From Parietaria judaica (Eukaryota; Streptophyta; Magnoliopsida; Rosales; Urticaceae): a stretch of DNA of 64,000 nt. This document shows positions 22,336-33,487 of this stretch, in pieces. The number at the start of each line of letters is the position of its first letter. Position 1 is the first letter of the stretch. Position numbers and translations under genes: made by a program. A model generated the notes under the pieces. It was not told the DNA's origin and did not search any database. It saw only the letters and a program-made list of their open reading frames with translations. The DNA lies in the NCBI GenBank assembly GCA_954871525.1, contig OX940864.1, positions 8,550,001 to 8,614,000 on the forward strand, read 5' to 3'.

Positions 22336-23288
22336 TGATGACGTGTTTTCACACACCAACAGTCACGTGAATTGTGAATGGGATTTCGATTTGATATTGC
22401 TGAATTTTGTGGATTCTGACCTCCGCGTCGTCAATACTTTAGAGAGGTTTTTTAGAGAGGTTCGTCCCAATGCGGTAGTTGACTACGTCCTCTGTACGTT
22501 TATTACTTTGAAAAAGATGGATCAACCGAAACCACAAGCCAATTTCTGGTAGATCTAAAGTAAAAGATGAAGAATTCTGGAAAATACAAATCTCTCTATT
22601 CTCTTGAAATCAATGCTTGCGTGCGTATGATGGAGCTGTCTCCTTGCTTTTATAGGCTTCTGATTTCTGCCCGTTGGAAGTGTACGTTGGTGATGGCTTC
22701 GAGTTCGGAGCTTGGTTTGCTGTCGAGCTGACACGTGGGCCACGTTCTGAGAGATTTACGTAGTGATGGACTTTGACTTGTCGCGTGGGATTTGAATTTA
22801 AATCGTGGCGATTTTCCTGCTCGGATTTCGGAGGTTTGAATTGAGGTGGTTGACTTGGTCTGCTCGTGCTTGGATGTTTCGTATGCTTCTGCTCGGATTC
22901 CTTTGTTGACAATTTCTGTCCGGGACGAGTTTTTGGGTTCTTTAGGTCGCATAATCTGTCTGATGATTGGATTTTGACCAAGTGTTGATTTTCGTCTTGG
23001 AGTAGGATTTTTGAGCTCAGTTCGGGGTTTCTTCCCTTGGAAGGCTCTGTTCGGATTTCCTTTGAGCATTTTCTGCTCGTGGTGAACTTCTTGCCTTGTG
23101 GGCTTTTGGTTCTGTTCGGGCCCGATCATGATCGAATATTCATTGGGCCTCTGGGCTTCGTGTTTTATAAGCCCGTTTTGCATAAATATTCAATTATATT
23201 CATGACTTATGCTTTTAATTAATTTGAACCATTAATTTAATTAATGATCTTATAATTCCTATTTAAGGAACGAATTTGCACATCAACA
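22336..23288 (-). repeat. 5' LTR of the Tat element, with TATA box
   Basis: 953 bp, TG..CA ends, nearly identical to 11274-12269. A minus-strand TATA-like CCTATAAAAGC at about 22646-22656 is the probable start of element transcription. ACGT-core motifs (TGACGTG, CACGTG) lie near the gag-side end and at about 22731. Confidence 0.95.
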
Positions 23289-23803
23289 GTATTGACTTTC
23301 CTTTCATCTTCTATAAGAGATGTACGATATATTATTCCGTTTCTATAAGTAGTGTTACAATTATTTTCTAGAGCCCAGAAAATTATATCCCAACCCATAA
23401 AACGGGCCCAAAAATAAGCCCGCGTATACATTTTACTAAAACCATCAAATTTTTATACCAAAAAAAGAATAATATACCAAACAAATTTTTTATTTTTCCT
23501 CTTTCCAAATAAAAAAATAAAAATCTCTACCAAAAGTTATTTGAAAACAACTGCAATAATTTATTACGCTATTATAAAAAAAATTGAAAACTTTTTAATT
23601 TAGCTACTAGATTAGGCCAAAGTGTGTTAAATTATTGTAAGAATACAACTAAAAAACTTTTCAAATAATTCTTACATGGGAGCTTAATCTACATAGCCAA
23701 TTTGATAGTTTAAAATTGACAAACTAGCCAATATTTTATTAATATTTGTAAAATAGTCAATTAATTATATTAAACATTATAAAAATAATCATATTAACTT
23801 TTA
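23289..23803. other. AT-rich spacer with remnant of a tagccaa-type repeat
   Basis: No gene. 23690-23780 contains TAGCCAATTTG and AAAATAGTCAATTAAT, which resemble the element at 37290-37742. Similar sequence continues at 25220-25270, so the MULE-like element probably landed inside an older repeat. Confidence 0.4.
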
Positions 23804-25208
23804 GGGATAATTACGGCAAATATACCCAACCTTTGGTCAAACTTCCCCCCGTGTACCCAACCTTTAAAATTGGCGGCAAAAATACCCAACCTGCGTTGAC
23901 TGTGACTCTGGCATAAAAACGTTAATTTTTCCGTTAACATCCCTCATGTGGCCGTTAGCGGCAAAAATACCCAACCTTTTTTTTTGAAAAAAAAAAACAT
24001 TTTTTAATTTTTTTAATTTATATTTTTTTTACTTGATTAGTGATAATTACTTGAATTCCAAATACATGGAATAACACAAAAGTTAGTCAAAACATCAATT
24101 GATTTCTTAATGTGCTTGTATAACCTACATTTGGTAATAAAAATCTTATTATTATGAGAAATTTTATACATAATGTTACGGGTATTTTAAGTAATTTGAA
24201 CATGGTTTTGAAAAAAGGTATCTGGATTTCCGTATCGGGATACGGGTAGTGATTTTCGGATACCCAGAAAACCAAATCCGGATATGGGTAGTTCAATCAA
24301 TGTCTCCGTATTGAAAAAAAAATGGCTTAAGAATATATACCAGTAAAAAAAAAAAAATTATCAATAATCAATAAGCTTGATTAGTAATAGTTGGCTAAAA
24401 GACCTCCCTTGAGATCCATTAAAATCCGTACCCTTAAATACGCTGCTAAGAAATATGAATAGTGTCGAAGGAAGCTATGAAACACAATGAAAACTCACAC
24501 CCGTGCCTCTGCTTACGTCATCAGGTTGACGTAAGCCCTTCTGAGGGCACGTGAGGAGGGCAGGAGACGTGTGGTGGATCGTGTGGGGCCTGTGGGGCCG
24601 CCTGAGGTGCTCCTGGCCCACTTTAAGGGTTTCGGGAGCGTTCCGTGACTATTTCTTGCAAACTTAATGACTTTTTGAGTATTTTGATATTTCTGGAAAC
24701 ATCTAGACACTTTATTTCGCGAAAACAGACTTCCGATGAATATCTCGGGCTAAAATTGACTTTATTTAATAAAAAGAAAAATTAATTATATAACTATCCT
24801 TTTATTAATTTATTAAAAATCAATTACTTAAATACGCGTAACATTGTGTTTAAAATTTCTCATAATAATAAGACTTTTATCAACAAATATAGCTTATACA
24901 AGCACATTAAGATATCAATTGATGTTTTGACTAACTTTTGTGTTATTCCATGTATTTGAAATTCAAGTAATTATCACTAATCAAGTAAAAAATATATAAA
25001 TTAAAAAAATTAAAAAATGTTTTTTTTTTTTTAAAGGTTGGGTATTTTTGCCGCTAACGGCCACATGAGGGATGTTAACGGAAAAATTAACGTTTTTATG
25101 CCAGAGTCACAGTCAACGCAGGTTGGGTATTTTTGCCGCCAATTTTAAAGGTTGGGTACACGGGGGGAAGTTTGACCAAAGGTTGGGTATATTTGCCGTA
25201 ACTATTCC
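23804..25208. mobile_element. MULE-like foldback element with about 390-bp inverted repeats
   Basis: The ends are GGGATAATTACGGC and GCCGTAACTATTCC, flanked by an exact 9-bp TSD TAACTTTTA (23795-23803 and 25209-25217). The two arms (about 23804-24200 and 24815-25208) are near-perfect inverted copies. Nine-base TSDs and long inverted repeats are the Mutator pattern. The 600-bp core (24200-24815) holds repeated GGATACGGGTA-type words and a GC-rich patch (24490-24660). No transposase is seen. Confidence 0.88.
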
Positions 25209-25448
25209 TAACTTTTATAACTATATTAACCATTGACAAAATAGTCAATCTTTGGTTATTTTACAAATAAAAACTTTAAGTTTACTAATAGAATGTAATG
25301 TATACCTATGAATGAATGTACATATTCATTATGATTTCTCTTCTTACATTTAATGAATAAAACTAAAATTACCTTTTTATATATGGATTAAAAGAAAACA
25401 AATCAAATAGCCATATAAAAGTAAGGATAAGGTTAACTAAATTATATA

Positions 25449-26490
25449 CAAAGTGTAAAATATTGCGATTATCCATGGAAATTTTGACCGATTTTCGTTT
25501 TTCGAGGATATGTGAAACGAAAACCTCGTCGTTTTATTGTATTTTTACCAAATTTTACGAAATTCCATGGGCAAGTGGTTGAAATTTCGAATTTCGTTTT
25601 TGTGGGTAAAATTGCGAAAAATGGTTGGAATTTCGCTAAAAATCATATTTTTTTTGTGGATTTCGGCAAAAATACCAATTAAACTCTCGGCAAAAATTAA
25701 TATGTTTGCATCCCACCCCACGTCCGGCCGGATGGCGGCGCACGCGCGGTGGTGCATTTGTGTTAGTCCTCTCCTATCCACAAAATCCTATGGCCCAAAG
25801 GGCCCAAGACTTTATCCCAATTCTATGGTATATAAACCATTCCAAACTCTTGTAATATAGCAATGTGTGACTCTTTGGTATTCAATTAATATCACACTCA
25901 ACATACATATTCACTTCACCTAATAATTTGACTTAGTATTATACACTTCAAGTCTTCAACTAATATTATACACTTAACATACATATTCACTTCACCTAAC
26001 ATACATATACACACTTAACATACATGTTCACTTCACCTAACAACTAATAGTTAATATACATATTCACTTAATATTATACACTTCAACTAAAATTATTCAC
26101 TTACATACATATACACTTAACATGCATATTCACTTAATATTACACACTTAACATACATGTTCACTTCACCTAATAATTTGACTTAATATTATATACTTCA
26201 ACTAATAAAGTGACTTAATATTATACATTTCACCTACATATTTATGTTACAAATGTGTTTTGTTGTATACAATTATGTCTTGTATTTATTAAATATGTAG
26301 TTTTGAACCTATATAAATATCTTGCTTAAATACTCAAATATTTTTTTTCCAGAATATCCGTCGAAAACCCCATCGGCATGCGGTATGCCCATGAAAAAAA
26401 TGCGGTATATTCGGCATGCGGCATGCCCTTTTTTTACGATTTGTCCATCGGCAAACGATATATCCGTAAAATGAAAAATGCAAAATGATT
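25449..26490. mobile_element. inverted, truncated copy of the CAAGG hAT-like family
   Basis: 25449-26490 is the reverse complement of 8213-9623 without the nested 8508-9084 insert. Matches include the end block (25449-25690), the CACTTCACCTAA and AATATTATACACTT repeats (25890-26230), and the TTGTATACAATTATGTCTTG block (26270-26300). It also carries GGCATGCGGTATGCCC repeats. The right end stops at about 26490 before the expected CAAGG end, so it is truncated or diverged. Confidence 0.8.
25703..25884. mobile_element. candidate small solo LTR (TRIM-like), 182 bp
   Basis: Compared with the related element at 8213-9623, this segment is extra. It starts TGTTTGCATCC, ends TTGGTATTCA, and is flanked by the direct repeat ATTAATA (25696-25702 and 25885-25891). 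It contains a TATA-like TATATAAACC and a GC-rich start. TG..CA ends and a promoter-like core suggest a TRIM or solo LTR, but a 7-bp TSD is unusual for these. Confidence 0.5.
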
Positions 26491-27000
26491 GTGGCCCTCA
26501 TTTTTAAGAAAGCTATCAGGTCTACTTATTTTATTATTATCGAAAGTTCAAGATGTTTCTACAGTTCAAGATATAATAAAAATATTTACGGATATTACAA
26601 TTATTTTCTACAGTATTTACCTAGCCAATTAAAAAGTTAAAATGTTTTGCTTTTCAAAGTAACATTTGTCACAACTCACATATGGATTGATTAAGCCCAT
26701 AATTGCCATAAAATAGAACTTGTACCAACTAATAATAATAATTGTAACAACTAATAATATAGTTGTAAATATAACAAATAATAAATTATGTAGCATGGAA
26801 GAGAAAAAAATAGTTTTAATCAAGTGCATAAAAGTTTTTTCTTTTATAGAAGAGAAAGAAAAAAAAATCTCAATTAAATTTAATTTGACCACATGTCGTG
26901 TTTGTCTGTACCAATTGACCACACACTACGATCATCACAATTTGCCAGAAGAGCAAACTGTTGGTTCTAAAACAAACAAAGAAAAACAACTCAGTTTTTC
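26491..27000. other. 3' flank of the cyclin gene
   Basis: AT-rich and probably includes the 3' UTR of the cyclin. Short open frames on both strands show no domain. Confidence 0.5.
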
Positions 27001-29155
27001 TTATGCAGACGCATCGGAGCCGGAATCCGCCGGCAAGAGGCTCTTCGCCGCTGGTAGGAAGGCCACAGCACCCCGCTGGGAGCTCGAGTACTTGCGGTAG
27101 ACGGCCCTGAGCTTGCCCTTGGCAGCGCCCGAGTGCAGTACTGCCAGGAGCTTGGCGCAGTCGGTGACCTGAGCCTCTGAGAAGCCCGTGTGCCGCTTCA
27201 ACGTCTCGTTCCACACCGGGGTCTTCTCGAGTGTCGCGCGGGCCGCGTAGACGGCCGAGGCAGCCAGCATTGAGGGGCAGTGCATCACCGTTGTCGCGTA
27301 CTGCATCGTCCCCAGCTCGGCTAGGTAGTGGACCAGATTCTCCACCTGTGCCGGAAAATGTTCAGTTAGATTAATGTTATTATATTTGTCGTGGTTATAA
27401 TTTATCGAGTATTAATTTAACGATATTTTGTTTAACTTACTTGTTTGTCGTTGGGGACCGAGGCTTTAATGAACCGGACGAGGAAAACGTATGGTGTTGG
27501 CACCGTCAGGTACCACTCCAACTTGCCCAGAATGACCTTTTCCATCTTCAGAATCTGCTCGTGCGTGTAAGCTCGGTCCGAGAGGCAAACGTAGTCGTTG
27601 ACCTGCAAGATTGGAGACCGAAAATTGTCAGAAACTACGAACTTCCAAGGCTTCTCAAAGAGATTTTCCTGTTAAAGTATTTGAACATTCACCTCGGGAG
27701 CCCAGATTTCCTCGTATTTCGAGGCTGTGAGCATCGCGCTGATGCCGACCAACTGCAGTTCCCGCCTTGCGACGATCTTCACGGCGAGGAAGCGGTCGAT
27801 TATGTTGATCGTGAGGTAAAACGTCTCCGGCGAGAGTTCGAACTTCGTGCTGACTTCCACCAACCAGTCAACGAGGATGGCTCTCATCTGCTCGTTGATC
27901 TCGGGCTGCGACTCTATGTAGTCGTGAAGGCGGGTTTCGCTCTGCACGGAAAATTCGCAAACTCCGTCAGATAAATTCTTGATAATTCGAAGCAAGATGT
28001 TAAAGAACAGAAAGTAAAGTTCACCTCGGCTAATTTGTAGAACGCGTACATGTCTTCGATGTACTCAACGGCGTGCAGCTCGTTGTCGACGTCTTCTGCG
28101 TCGATATCCATTACCGGCTCCTTCGGTTTATTCGAAATTCCACAGGCAGCCTGCAAGAAGAACAAATTAACTTCCATGTTTGGTTCATAAACCAGTTGAC
28201 TTCGGGCCAAACCTCGAAATTACCTTGCTTCTAGCTGTGAGGACTGAAGTATAAGTTGGCCCTTTCTTTCTCGACGTCCCGTCTTCCGCTTTCTTCGTGT
28301 TCTTCTTCTTGATTTTATCCTCCGAGTCGCTTAGCTCGATCACCTCTACTTCAACCGGCGTCGGTTGCTTGACGTGAACCGTCTTCTTCTGGTGGGGTTT
28401 AGGAGCTTCCTCGGCCCGTTTAGCCGGAGCCGGGGCTTCTCGGTTCACATTGACGCACGTTTGTTTCTGTATAGAACAGAATGAGATCGTCAATACAACG
28501 TTCTGGAAAATTAATCGATTTTAGATTTGGAAAGACACGGTGAAGGTAACGAACCTTGTTGTTCACAGCTGCTTTTGCAGCTTCGGCGTTGGCGATGAGT
28601 TGAGCCCGGAAGCTTCTGAAAGTCGGGAAAACCAGAAAATTAGCAAGATGAAGGAAACCCGAACAAGAGAGAAAGGGAGAGAGAGATACCTTGTGATGGG
28701 GCGATGTGGCTTCGTTTCAACAGGGCGGCCGGGGACCAGATTCCCGATGTCGCCGAGAGCTCGGCGGTTCCTCCCATCGGCCGCGGGAGCGTTCTTCTTC
28801 GTCGCCTTGTTGTTGTTATCTCCGATTGCTTCACCTTTCGTTGAGAAAAAGAGCAGAACACATGAATACATACAATCATTCTATTGTAAAAATCGCAAAG
28901 AAAACAAGAACAGTGGAGATCTTTCCTTCTGAATTAAATCAAATCTCTAAAATAAAAAAGCCTGAAACTCCGCGCTCTTCAAGATCAGGACAAAGATCGA
29001 ACACGATTCAAACCCAGATTTGATCATAAAAAAAAAACTCAGGAACAGAACATTTCAAAACCCAGATTTGACAGATCAAGGTTTTCGAAAAAGATCGCAG
29101 AGAAAGACAGAAAAATACCTCGAACTTGTTGAGGAACAACTACCCTGGAAGCCAT
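27001..29155 (-). CDS. CYCB1: B1-type mitotic cyclin, eight exons, intact
   Basis: The coding exons are 29119-29155, 28690-28834, 28555-28615, 28224-28466, 28025-28150, 27693-27941, 27441-27602 and 27001-27345. All introns are GT-AG and phases agree, giving 455 residues, normal for plant B1 cyclins. The destruction box RRALGDIGN is at residues 36-44, the APC/C signal for degradation at anaphase. A basic, acidic-Ser linker follows. Exon 6 holds the cyclin box with MRAILVDW (223-230). Exons 7 and 8 form the C-terminal cyclin fold. The protein would bind a CDK and drive the G2/M transition in the nucleus and on the spindle. The RxALGDIGN form of the box favours B1 over B2. The start at 29155 (MASRVVVPQQ) is the classical N-terminus. 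Upstream AACGG motifs support M-phase transcription. Confidence 0.94.
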
Positions 29156-29208
29156 TTCTTTCGAACCTCAAAAATCGATCGAAGAACACAAATCTCCTTC
29201 GAGAAATC

Positions 29209-29420
29209 TCTCTCTCTCCCTCTCTCTCTCGCTCTAAGATTTGTGATCCTCTGAAGACACTAAGAAACGGGGTTTAAAGAGTGAGGCACTTTTCGAAGCT
29301 AGGACAGAGGCGACCTTTCACTCACAACGGTCCGATTTATTTTGATTTACCGCCGTCGGATCTGTGGTGTTCGGATCGAACGGCTAGATTTCGGTCTCAG
29401 GGAATTTTATAGCCGTTGGG
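29209..29420 (-). promoter_or_regulatory. cyclin promoter/5' UTR with MSA-type motifs
   Basis: A CT-rich run on plus (29209-29236) lies in the likely 5' UTR. Three AACGG cores sit at 29326-29330, 29379-29383 and, on minus, within CCCAACGGCTA at 29410-29420. The last matches the plant MSA consensus YCYAACGGYYA fully, and 29376-29386 (TCGAACGGCTA) matches at 10 of 11. MSA elements bind MYB3R factors and give G2/M expression of B cyclins. Confidence 0.7.
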
Positions 29421-29530
29421 GTAGCTGTGTGTTCAAAAGTTAACGTTCTCCGTGAAAATAAGGGTTCTGTTAAGACACCGTCACGCGGAGTTCACGGAAG
29501 AGGAGATTTCGTGCTGTCTAATTTCAAAGA

Positions 29531-30731
29531 TGACACGTGTCATGATCTAATCGGTGGATGTTCTTTTCGAGGTCTTTTTTTCACGTTAAGGTTTATGTAA
29601 AGTCATTTCAAGATAAGCATTCTTTATGTTACTTTATATGCAAATTTATTACAGATTAATTTGCTAACTATATGTTTATAATTTAGACAAAATAGTTTTA
29701 CTTCGTATTTTTATTTTTTATGTGGTCATTATTGTTGATGTACGTTCATTATATGATTAAAATATATATCACATAGTGATAATTAAATTCTATTATATTT
29801 AATGATAAACCGGGTCGATAGTATATTTATTCTAACCCAAAATTCAAAGCAATCACGACGTAGCACATGCCACATAATAACGTGACTAAATTAATCGAAT
29901 TATCATTGCAATTCGAATTGATCAATCAGTGAAGGTTAAATCACTTAGCTATATATCTGATTTGGGTCTTACAAAAGCCCAATAACCCGAATATCACATT
30001 ATCTAACCCAAATTGCCACGTGGCAAGCATCCAGCTCCTGGAAGGTCAAACCATGACTCTTCCACGGTTCCACGAGCTGACCCAGTCTACTCGGGAACCC
30101 GTCCACTGCTACATATTCAAACTCTCCAACGACTATAAGGCCCAACTACCAAGTCGCGATTAAGGGACCTATTCTCCCAACCACGTGTCAACTTAGGAGG
30201 ATATTCTTGAGCCCACTAAAACCCAACTACTAGGGCGCATGGGAGTGAAAGAAGGCCCTAACAAAGCCAATAAGAGACGTGGAGTAAGGGATCCGAGTTC
30301 ACTCATTCTGAGAATACCGTTGTTGTCATTCAAGATATTCGAATTCTCTCTTCTCCCTCAAATGTGCTTTGAAACTACTAATAATTTATAGACGAAGTAG
30401 TCAACTACCGGGACAAACCTCTATAAAAGTTCCGTGTGTCCAGTGGCGGATCCAAGTTTTCGGGGCGGGGGGCCAAATTTACGATATTTTTTGTATTATA
30501 TTTTATATTTGTTGTTATCGTAGTTTTTTTAGCTTTATATACATGTACAAATAAATTATTTGTCATTTTTATTTGCTTTTAAATCATCTAATGTTTAAGA
30601 ATTTACAAACCAAAAACTATCCTTTAATTAATTTTTACGGATTTATCGAGGAATTTGAGAATTTTTTATTTAATACATAAAAAAGGCATTATATTAAATA
30701 TACTTTATAGTGAATATATAAATATAGAGGG
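29531..30731. other. intergenic DNA with possible transposon pieces
   Basis: No gene. Contains TGACACGTGTCA (29531-29542) and a perfect G-box palindrome TGCCACGTGGCA (30014-30025). 29940-30440 is less AT-rich, with GGCCCAACTA and CTATAAAAG words, and could be an old LTR, but no paired end was found. CAGTGGCGGATCCAAG at about 30440 looks like a hAT left end without a visible partner. Confidence 0.4.
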
Positions 30732-30901
30732 AAACTTGAAAAAATGACCCCCAAAATGCAAGTTCTACCCGTTTTGTTCCCCGATTTAATGTTTCTGAAA
30801 AACTATTCCCAAACTTGTATTTTGCCATGTTTTTGCCCAAAATACCCTTTTATACAATTTTTTACATAAAATTTGACAATTTTTTCTATCAAGGTAGACA
30901 G

Positions 30902-31221
30902 TAGAGCTGCAACTCGCAATGGGTTTGGGTCAATCGCAATGCGTTGCGACGGATTTGGCAAAATCGCGATGGGTCGCGATTATTTGGTCAAAATTGCGAT
31001 GGGTCGCGATTTGTGGTGAAAATCCACGCTAAACTCTCTCGCCCAATCTCACCTCGCCACATCATCAATCCGACGCATCGCGATGCATCGCGATTTGGCA
31101 CAGTCGCGACGCATCGCGATGCATCGCGATTTGGCACAGTCGCGACGCATCGCGACGGCCATTTTCGCGATTTTGGCGATCCGAGTCGCGATGCATCGCG
31201 ACATCGCCACTTGCAGCTCTA
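30902..31221. mobile_element. hAT-type MITE rich in TCGCGA palindromes
   Basis: The ends TAGAGCTGCAA and TTGCAGCTCTA are inverted copies. The flanking 8-mers GTAGACAG (30894-30901) and GTACACAG (31222-31229) match at 7 of 8. The interior is dense in TCGCGATG words and contains the 18-bp palindrome ATCGCGATGCATCGCGAT twice (31077-31094, 31113-31130) in a 36-bp direct repeat. It interrupts a GTAGACAGTTTT motif of the surrounding repeat DNA. Confidence 0.8.
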
Positions 31222-31499
31222 GTACACAGTTTTGAGGGGTGGACAGTTTTCTATAACAAATTTGAGTGTTTTGCTCATTTAGGTATACACATTTTCCGTT
31301 TTAAAAAAAAATACCAGGATCTGGTGGATAGTTTTTAAGCTACGGTTAGATTGTTTTTTTTACCTCCGGTTAGACACTTTTTCCTGTTGGAAAAAATTGC
31401 AAGGAAATGTAGACAGTTTTTCAGATTAGCTTAAATAGTTTACACCATTAATGTTGACACTTAAGGGATTTATGGTAAAAAAAAAGGGTAATTTTATTC

Positions 31500-33180
31500 G
31501 CTTAATCAAAACGTTAATTTCTATGTTAGATAGTTTTTCACATAAAGTTTGATGGTTTTCTCTTTCGGGTTAGACAGTCTGGGTAAAGTTTGATTGTTTT
31601 CCTCTTGAAGTTAGACAGTTGGTTAGTTTCACAAAATATTGCAACTTTGTGTAGATAGTTTTCCTCGTAAAGTTAGATAGTTTTCATCTTGAAGTTAGAC
31701 ACTTTGACAACTTAGTGTCAAGAAGGTTAGTTTTATCCCCCAACATCAAAACGTAAATTTTAGTGTCGGATAGTTTTATACATAAAGTTAGATTGTTTTC
31801 TCTTTTGGGGTAGACAATTTGTTTTAAGTTAGATAGTTTTCTGGGTAAAGTTTGAGAGTTTTCCTCTTGAAGTTAGACAGTTGGTTAGTTTCACAAAATA
31901 TTGCAACTTTGTGTAGACAGTTTTCCTCGTAAAGTTAGATAGTTTTCATCTTAAAGTTAGACACTTTGATAACTTAGTGTCAAGAAGGTTAGTTTTATCC
32001 CCCGTCATCAAAACGTAAATTTTAGTGTCGGATAGTTTTATACATAAAGTTAGATTGTTTTCTCTTTCGGGGTAGACAGTTTGTTTTAAGTTAAATAGTT
32101 TTCTGGGTAAAGTTTGACAATTTTCCTCTTGAAGTTAGACAGTTGGTTAGTTTCATAAAATATTGCAACTTTGTGTAGACAGTTTTTCCTCTTAAAGTTT
32201 GATAGTTTTCATCTTAAAGTTAGACATTTTGACAACTTAGTGTCAAGAAGGTTAGTTTTATCCCCCGTCATCAAAACATAAATTTTAGTGTCGGATAGTT
32301 TTATACATAAAGTTAGATTGTTTTCTCTTTCGGGGTAGACAGTTTTTTTAAGTTAGATAGTTTTCTGGGTAAAGTTTGATTGTTTTCCTCTTGAAGTTAG
32401 ACAGTTGGTTAGTTTCACAAAATATTGCAACTTTGTGTAGACAGTTTTCCTCGTAAAGTTAGATAGTTTTCATCTTGAAGTTAGACACTTTGACAACTTA
32501 GTGTCAAGAAGGTTAGTTTTATCCCCTATCATCAAAACGTAAATTTTAGTGTCGGATAGTTTTATACATAAAGTTAGATTGTTTTCTCTTTTGGGGTAGA
32601 CAGATTTTTTTAAGTTAGATAGTTTTCTGGGTAAAGTATGACAGTTTTCCTCTTGAAGTTAGACAGTTGGCTAGTTTCATAAAATATTGCAACTTTGTGT
32701 AGACAGTTTTCCTCGTAAAGTTAGATAGTTTTCATCTTAAAGTTAGACACTTTGAGAACTTAGCGTCAAGAAGGTTAGTTTTATCCCACGTCATCAAAAC
32801 GTAAATTTTAGTGTCGGATAGTTTTATACATAAAGTTAGATTGTTTTCTCTTTCGGGGTAGACAGTTTGTTTTAAGTTTGACAGTTTTCCTCTTGAAGTT
32901 AGACAGTTGGTTGGTTTCACAAAATATTGCAACTTTGTGTAGACAGTTTTCCTCATAAAATTAGATAGTTTTCATCTTACTTAGACACTTTGAGAGCTTA
33001 GTGTCAAGAAGGTTAGTTTTATCCCCCGTCATCAAAACATAAATTTTAGTGTCGGATAGTTTTATATATAAAGTTAGATTGTTTTCTCTTTCGGGGTAGA
33101 CAGTTTGTTTTAAGTTAGATAGTTTTCTGGGTAAAGTTTGACAGTTTTCCTCTTGAACTTAGACAGTTGGTTGTAAAAAA
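31500..33180. repeat. 262-bp tandem array with about 22-bp internal periodicity
   Basis: The anchor CATCAAAACGTAAATTTTAG recurs at 31744, 32006, 32269, 32530, 32792 and 33030 (spacings 262, 263, 261, 262, 238). A degenerate copy starts near 31505. Each unit is itself built from variants of GTTAGA(C/T)AGTTTT spaced about 20-30 bp apart. Units are highly similar, so amplification is probably recent. Confidence 0.92.
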
Positions 33181-33290
33181 GGTATTTTGGGAATAAAAAA
33201 AGTAAGAGACAATTTGAGGAATAATTTTTCAGAAACATTAAATCGGGGAACAGAACGAGTAGAACTTGCATTTTGGGGGTCATTTTTTCA

Positions 33291-33295
<5 letters not shown>

Positions 33296-33363
<68 letters not shown>
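33296..33363. repeat. (TA)n microsatellite, about 68 bp
   Basis: An uninterrupted TA dinucleotide run abutting the right inverted repeat of the 30732-33296 element. Confidence 0.97.
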
Positions 33364-33366
<3 letters not shown>

Positions 33367-33487
33367 GACACAAGGCAAGTTTTATGGACTTTTGTGTAAT
33401 AACCCTAAAATACAAGGGTAATTGTGTAAATTAAAAATATAGTAGTGAAAACTAAAAAGTAGCATATGTGTTTTGTAATAATCTTTT

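Larger units (their letters stand above)
11274..23288 (-). mobile_element. Tat-lineage Ty3/gypsy LTR retrotransposon, 12 kb, decayed coding
   Basis: Two LTRs (22336-23288 is the 5' LTR, 11274-12269 the 3' LTR in element orientation) enclose a primer-binding site, gag, RT, RNase H, a second RNase H and integrase on the minus strand. A polypurine tract lies beside the 3' LTR. Domain order RT-RNaseH-RNaseH-IN without chromodomain, plus an extra gene on the opposite strand between integrase and the 3' LTR, is the known layout of plant Tat elements. The LTRs differ by about three substitutions, a 1-bp and a 42-bp indel, so the insertion looks young. Gag-pol carries stops, frameshifts and two internal deletions. 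The flanking 5-mers GGTTT and GTATT match at only 3 of 5 positions, so no clean TSD is seen. Confidence 0.92.
30732..33296. mobile_element. TIR element enclosing a 262-bp tandem array
   Basis: About 80 bp at the left (30732-30812, from AAACTTGAAAAAATGACC) is inverted at the right (about 33215-33296, to CAAGTTT) with few mismatches. Between them lies a satellite-like array plus a nested hAT MITE. No coding capacity is seen. The right end runs straight into a (TA)n tract, so no TSD can be defined. It is probably a MULE-like or other foldback element, but the superfamily is unproven. Confidence 0.7.

Noticed and set aside
26720..27100. Plus-strand frame overlapping the cyclin 3' end
   Set aside because: It is antisense to the cyclin last exon and AT-rich flank, without a domain.
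27441..27974. Plus-strand 177-codon frame
   Set aside because: It is the shadow of cyclin exons 6 and 7 plus their intron on the opposite strand.
28540..29277. Plus-strand frames opposite cyclin exons 1-3
   Set aside because: They are shadows of the cyclin 5' exons and CT-rich leader, with no family match.
30440..30455. hAT left end CAGTGGCGGATCCAAG
   Set aside because: It matches a common hAT end, but no inverted partner or TSD was found, so it is only noted in the intergenic entry.
30944..31222. 92-codon frame with RDASRFGTVATH repeats
   Set aside because: It is a translated version of the palindromic MITE repeats, not a protein family.
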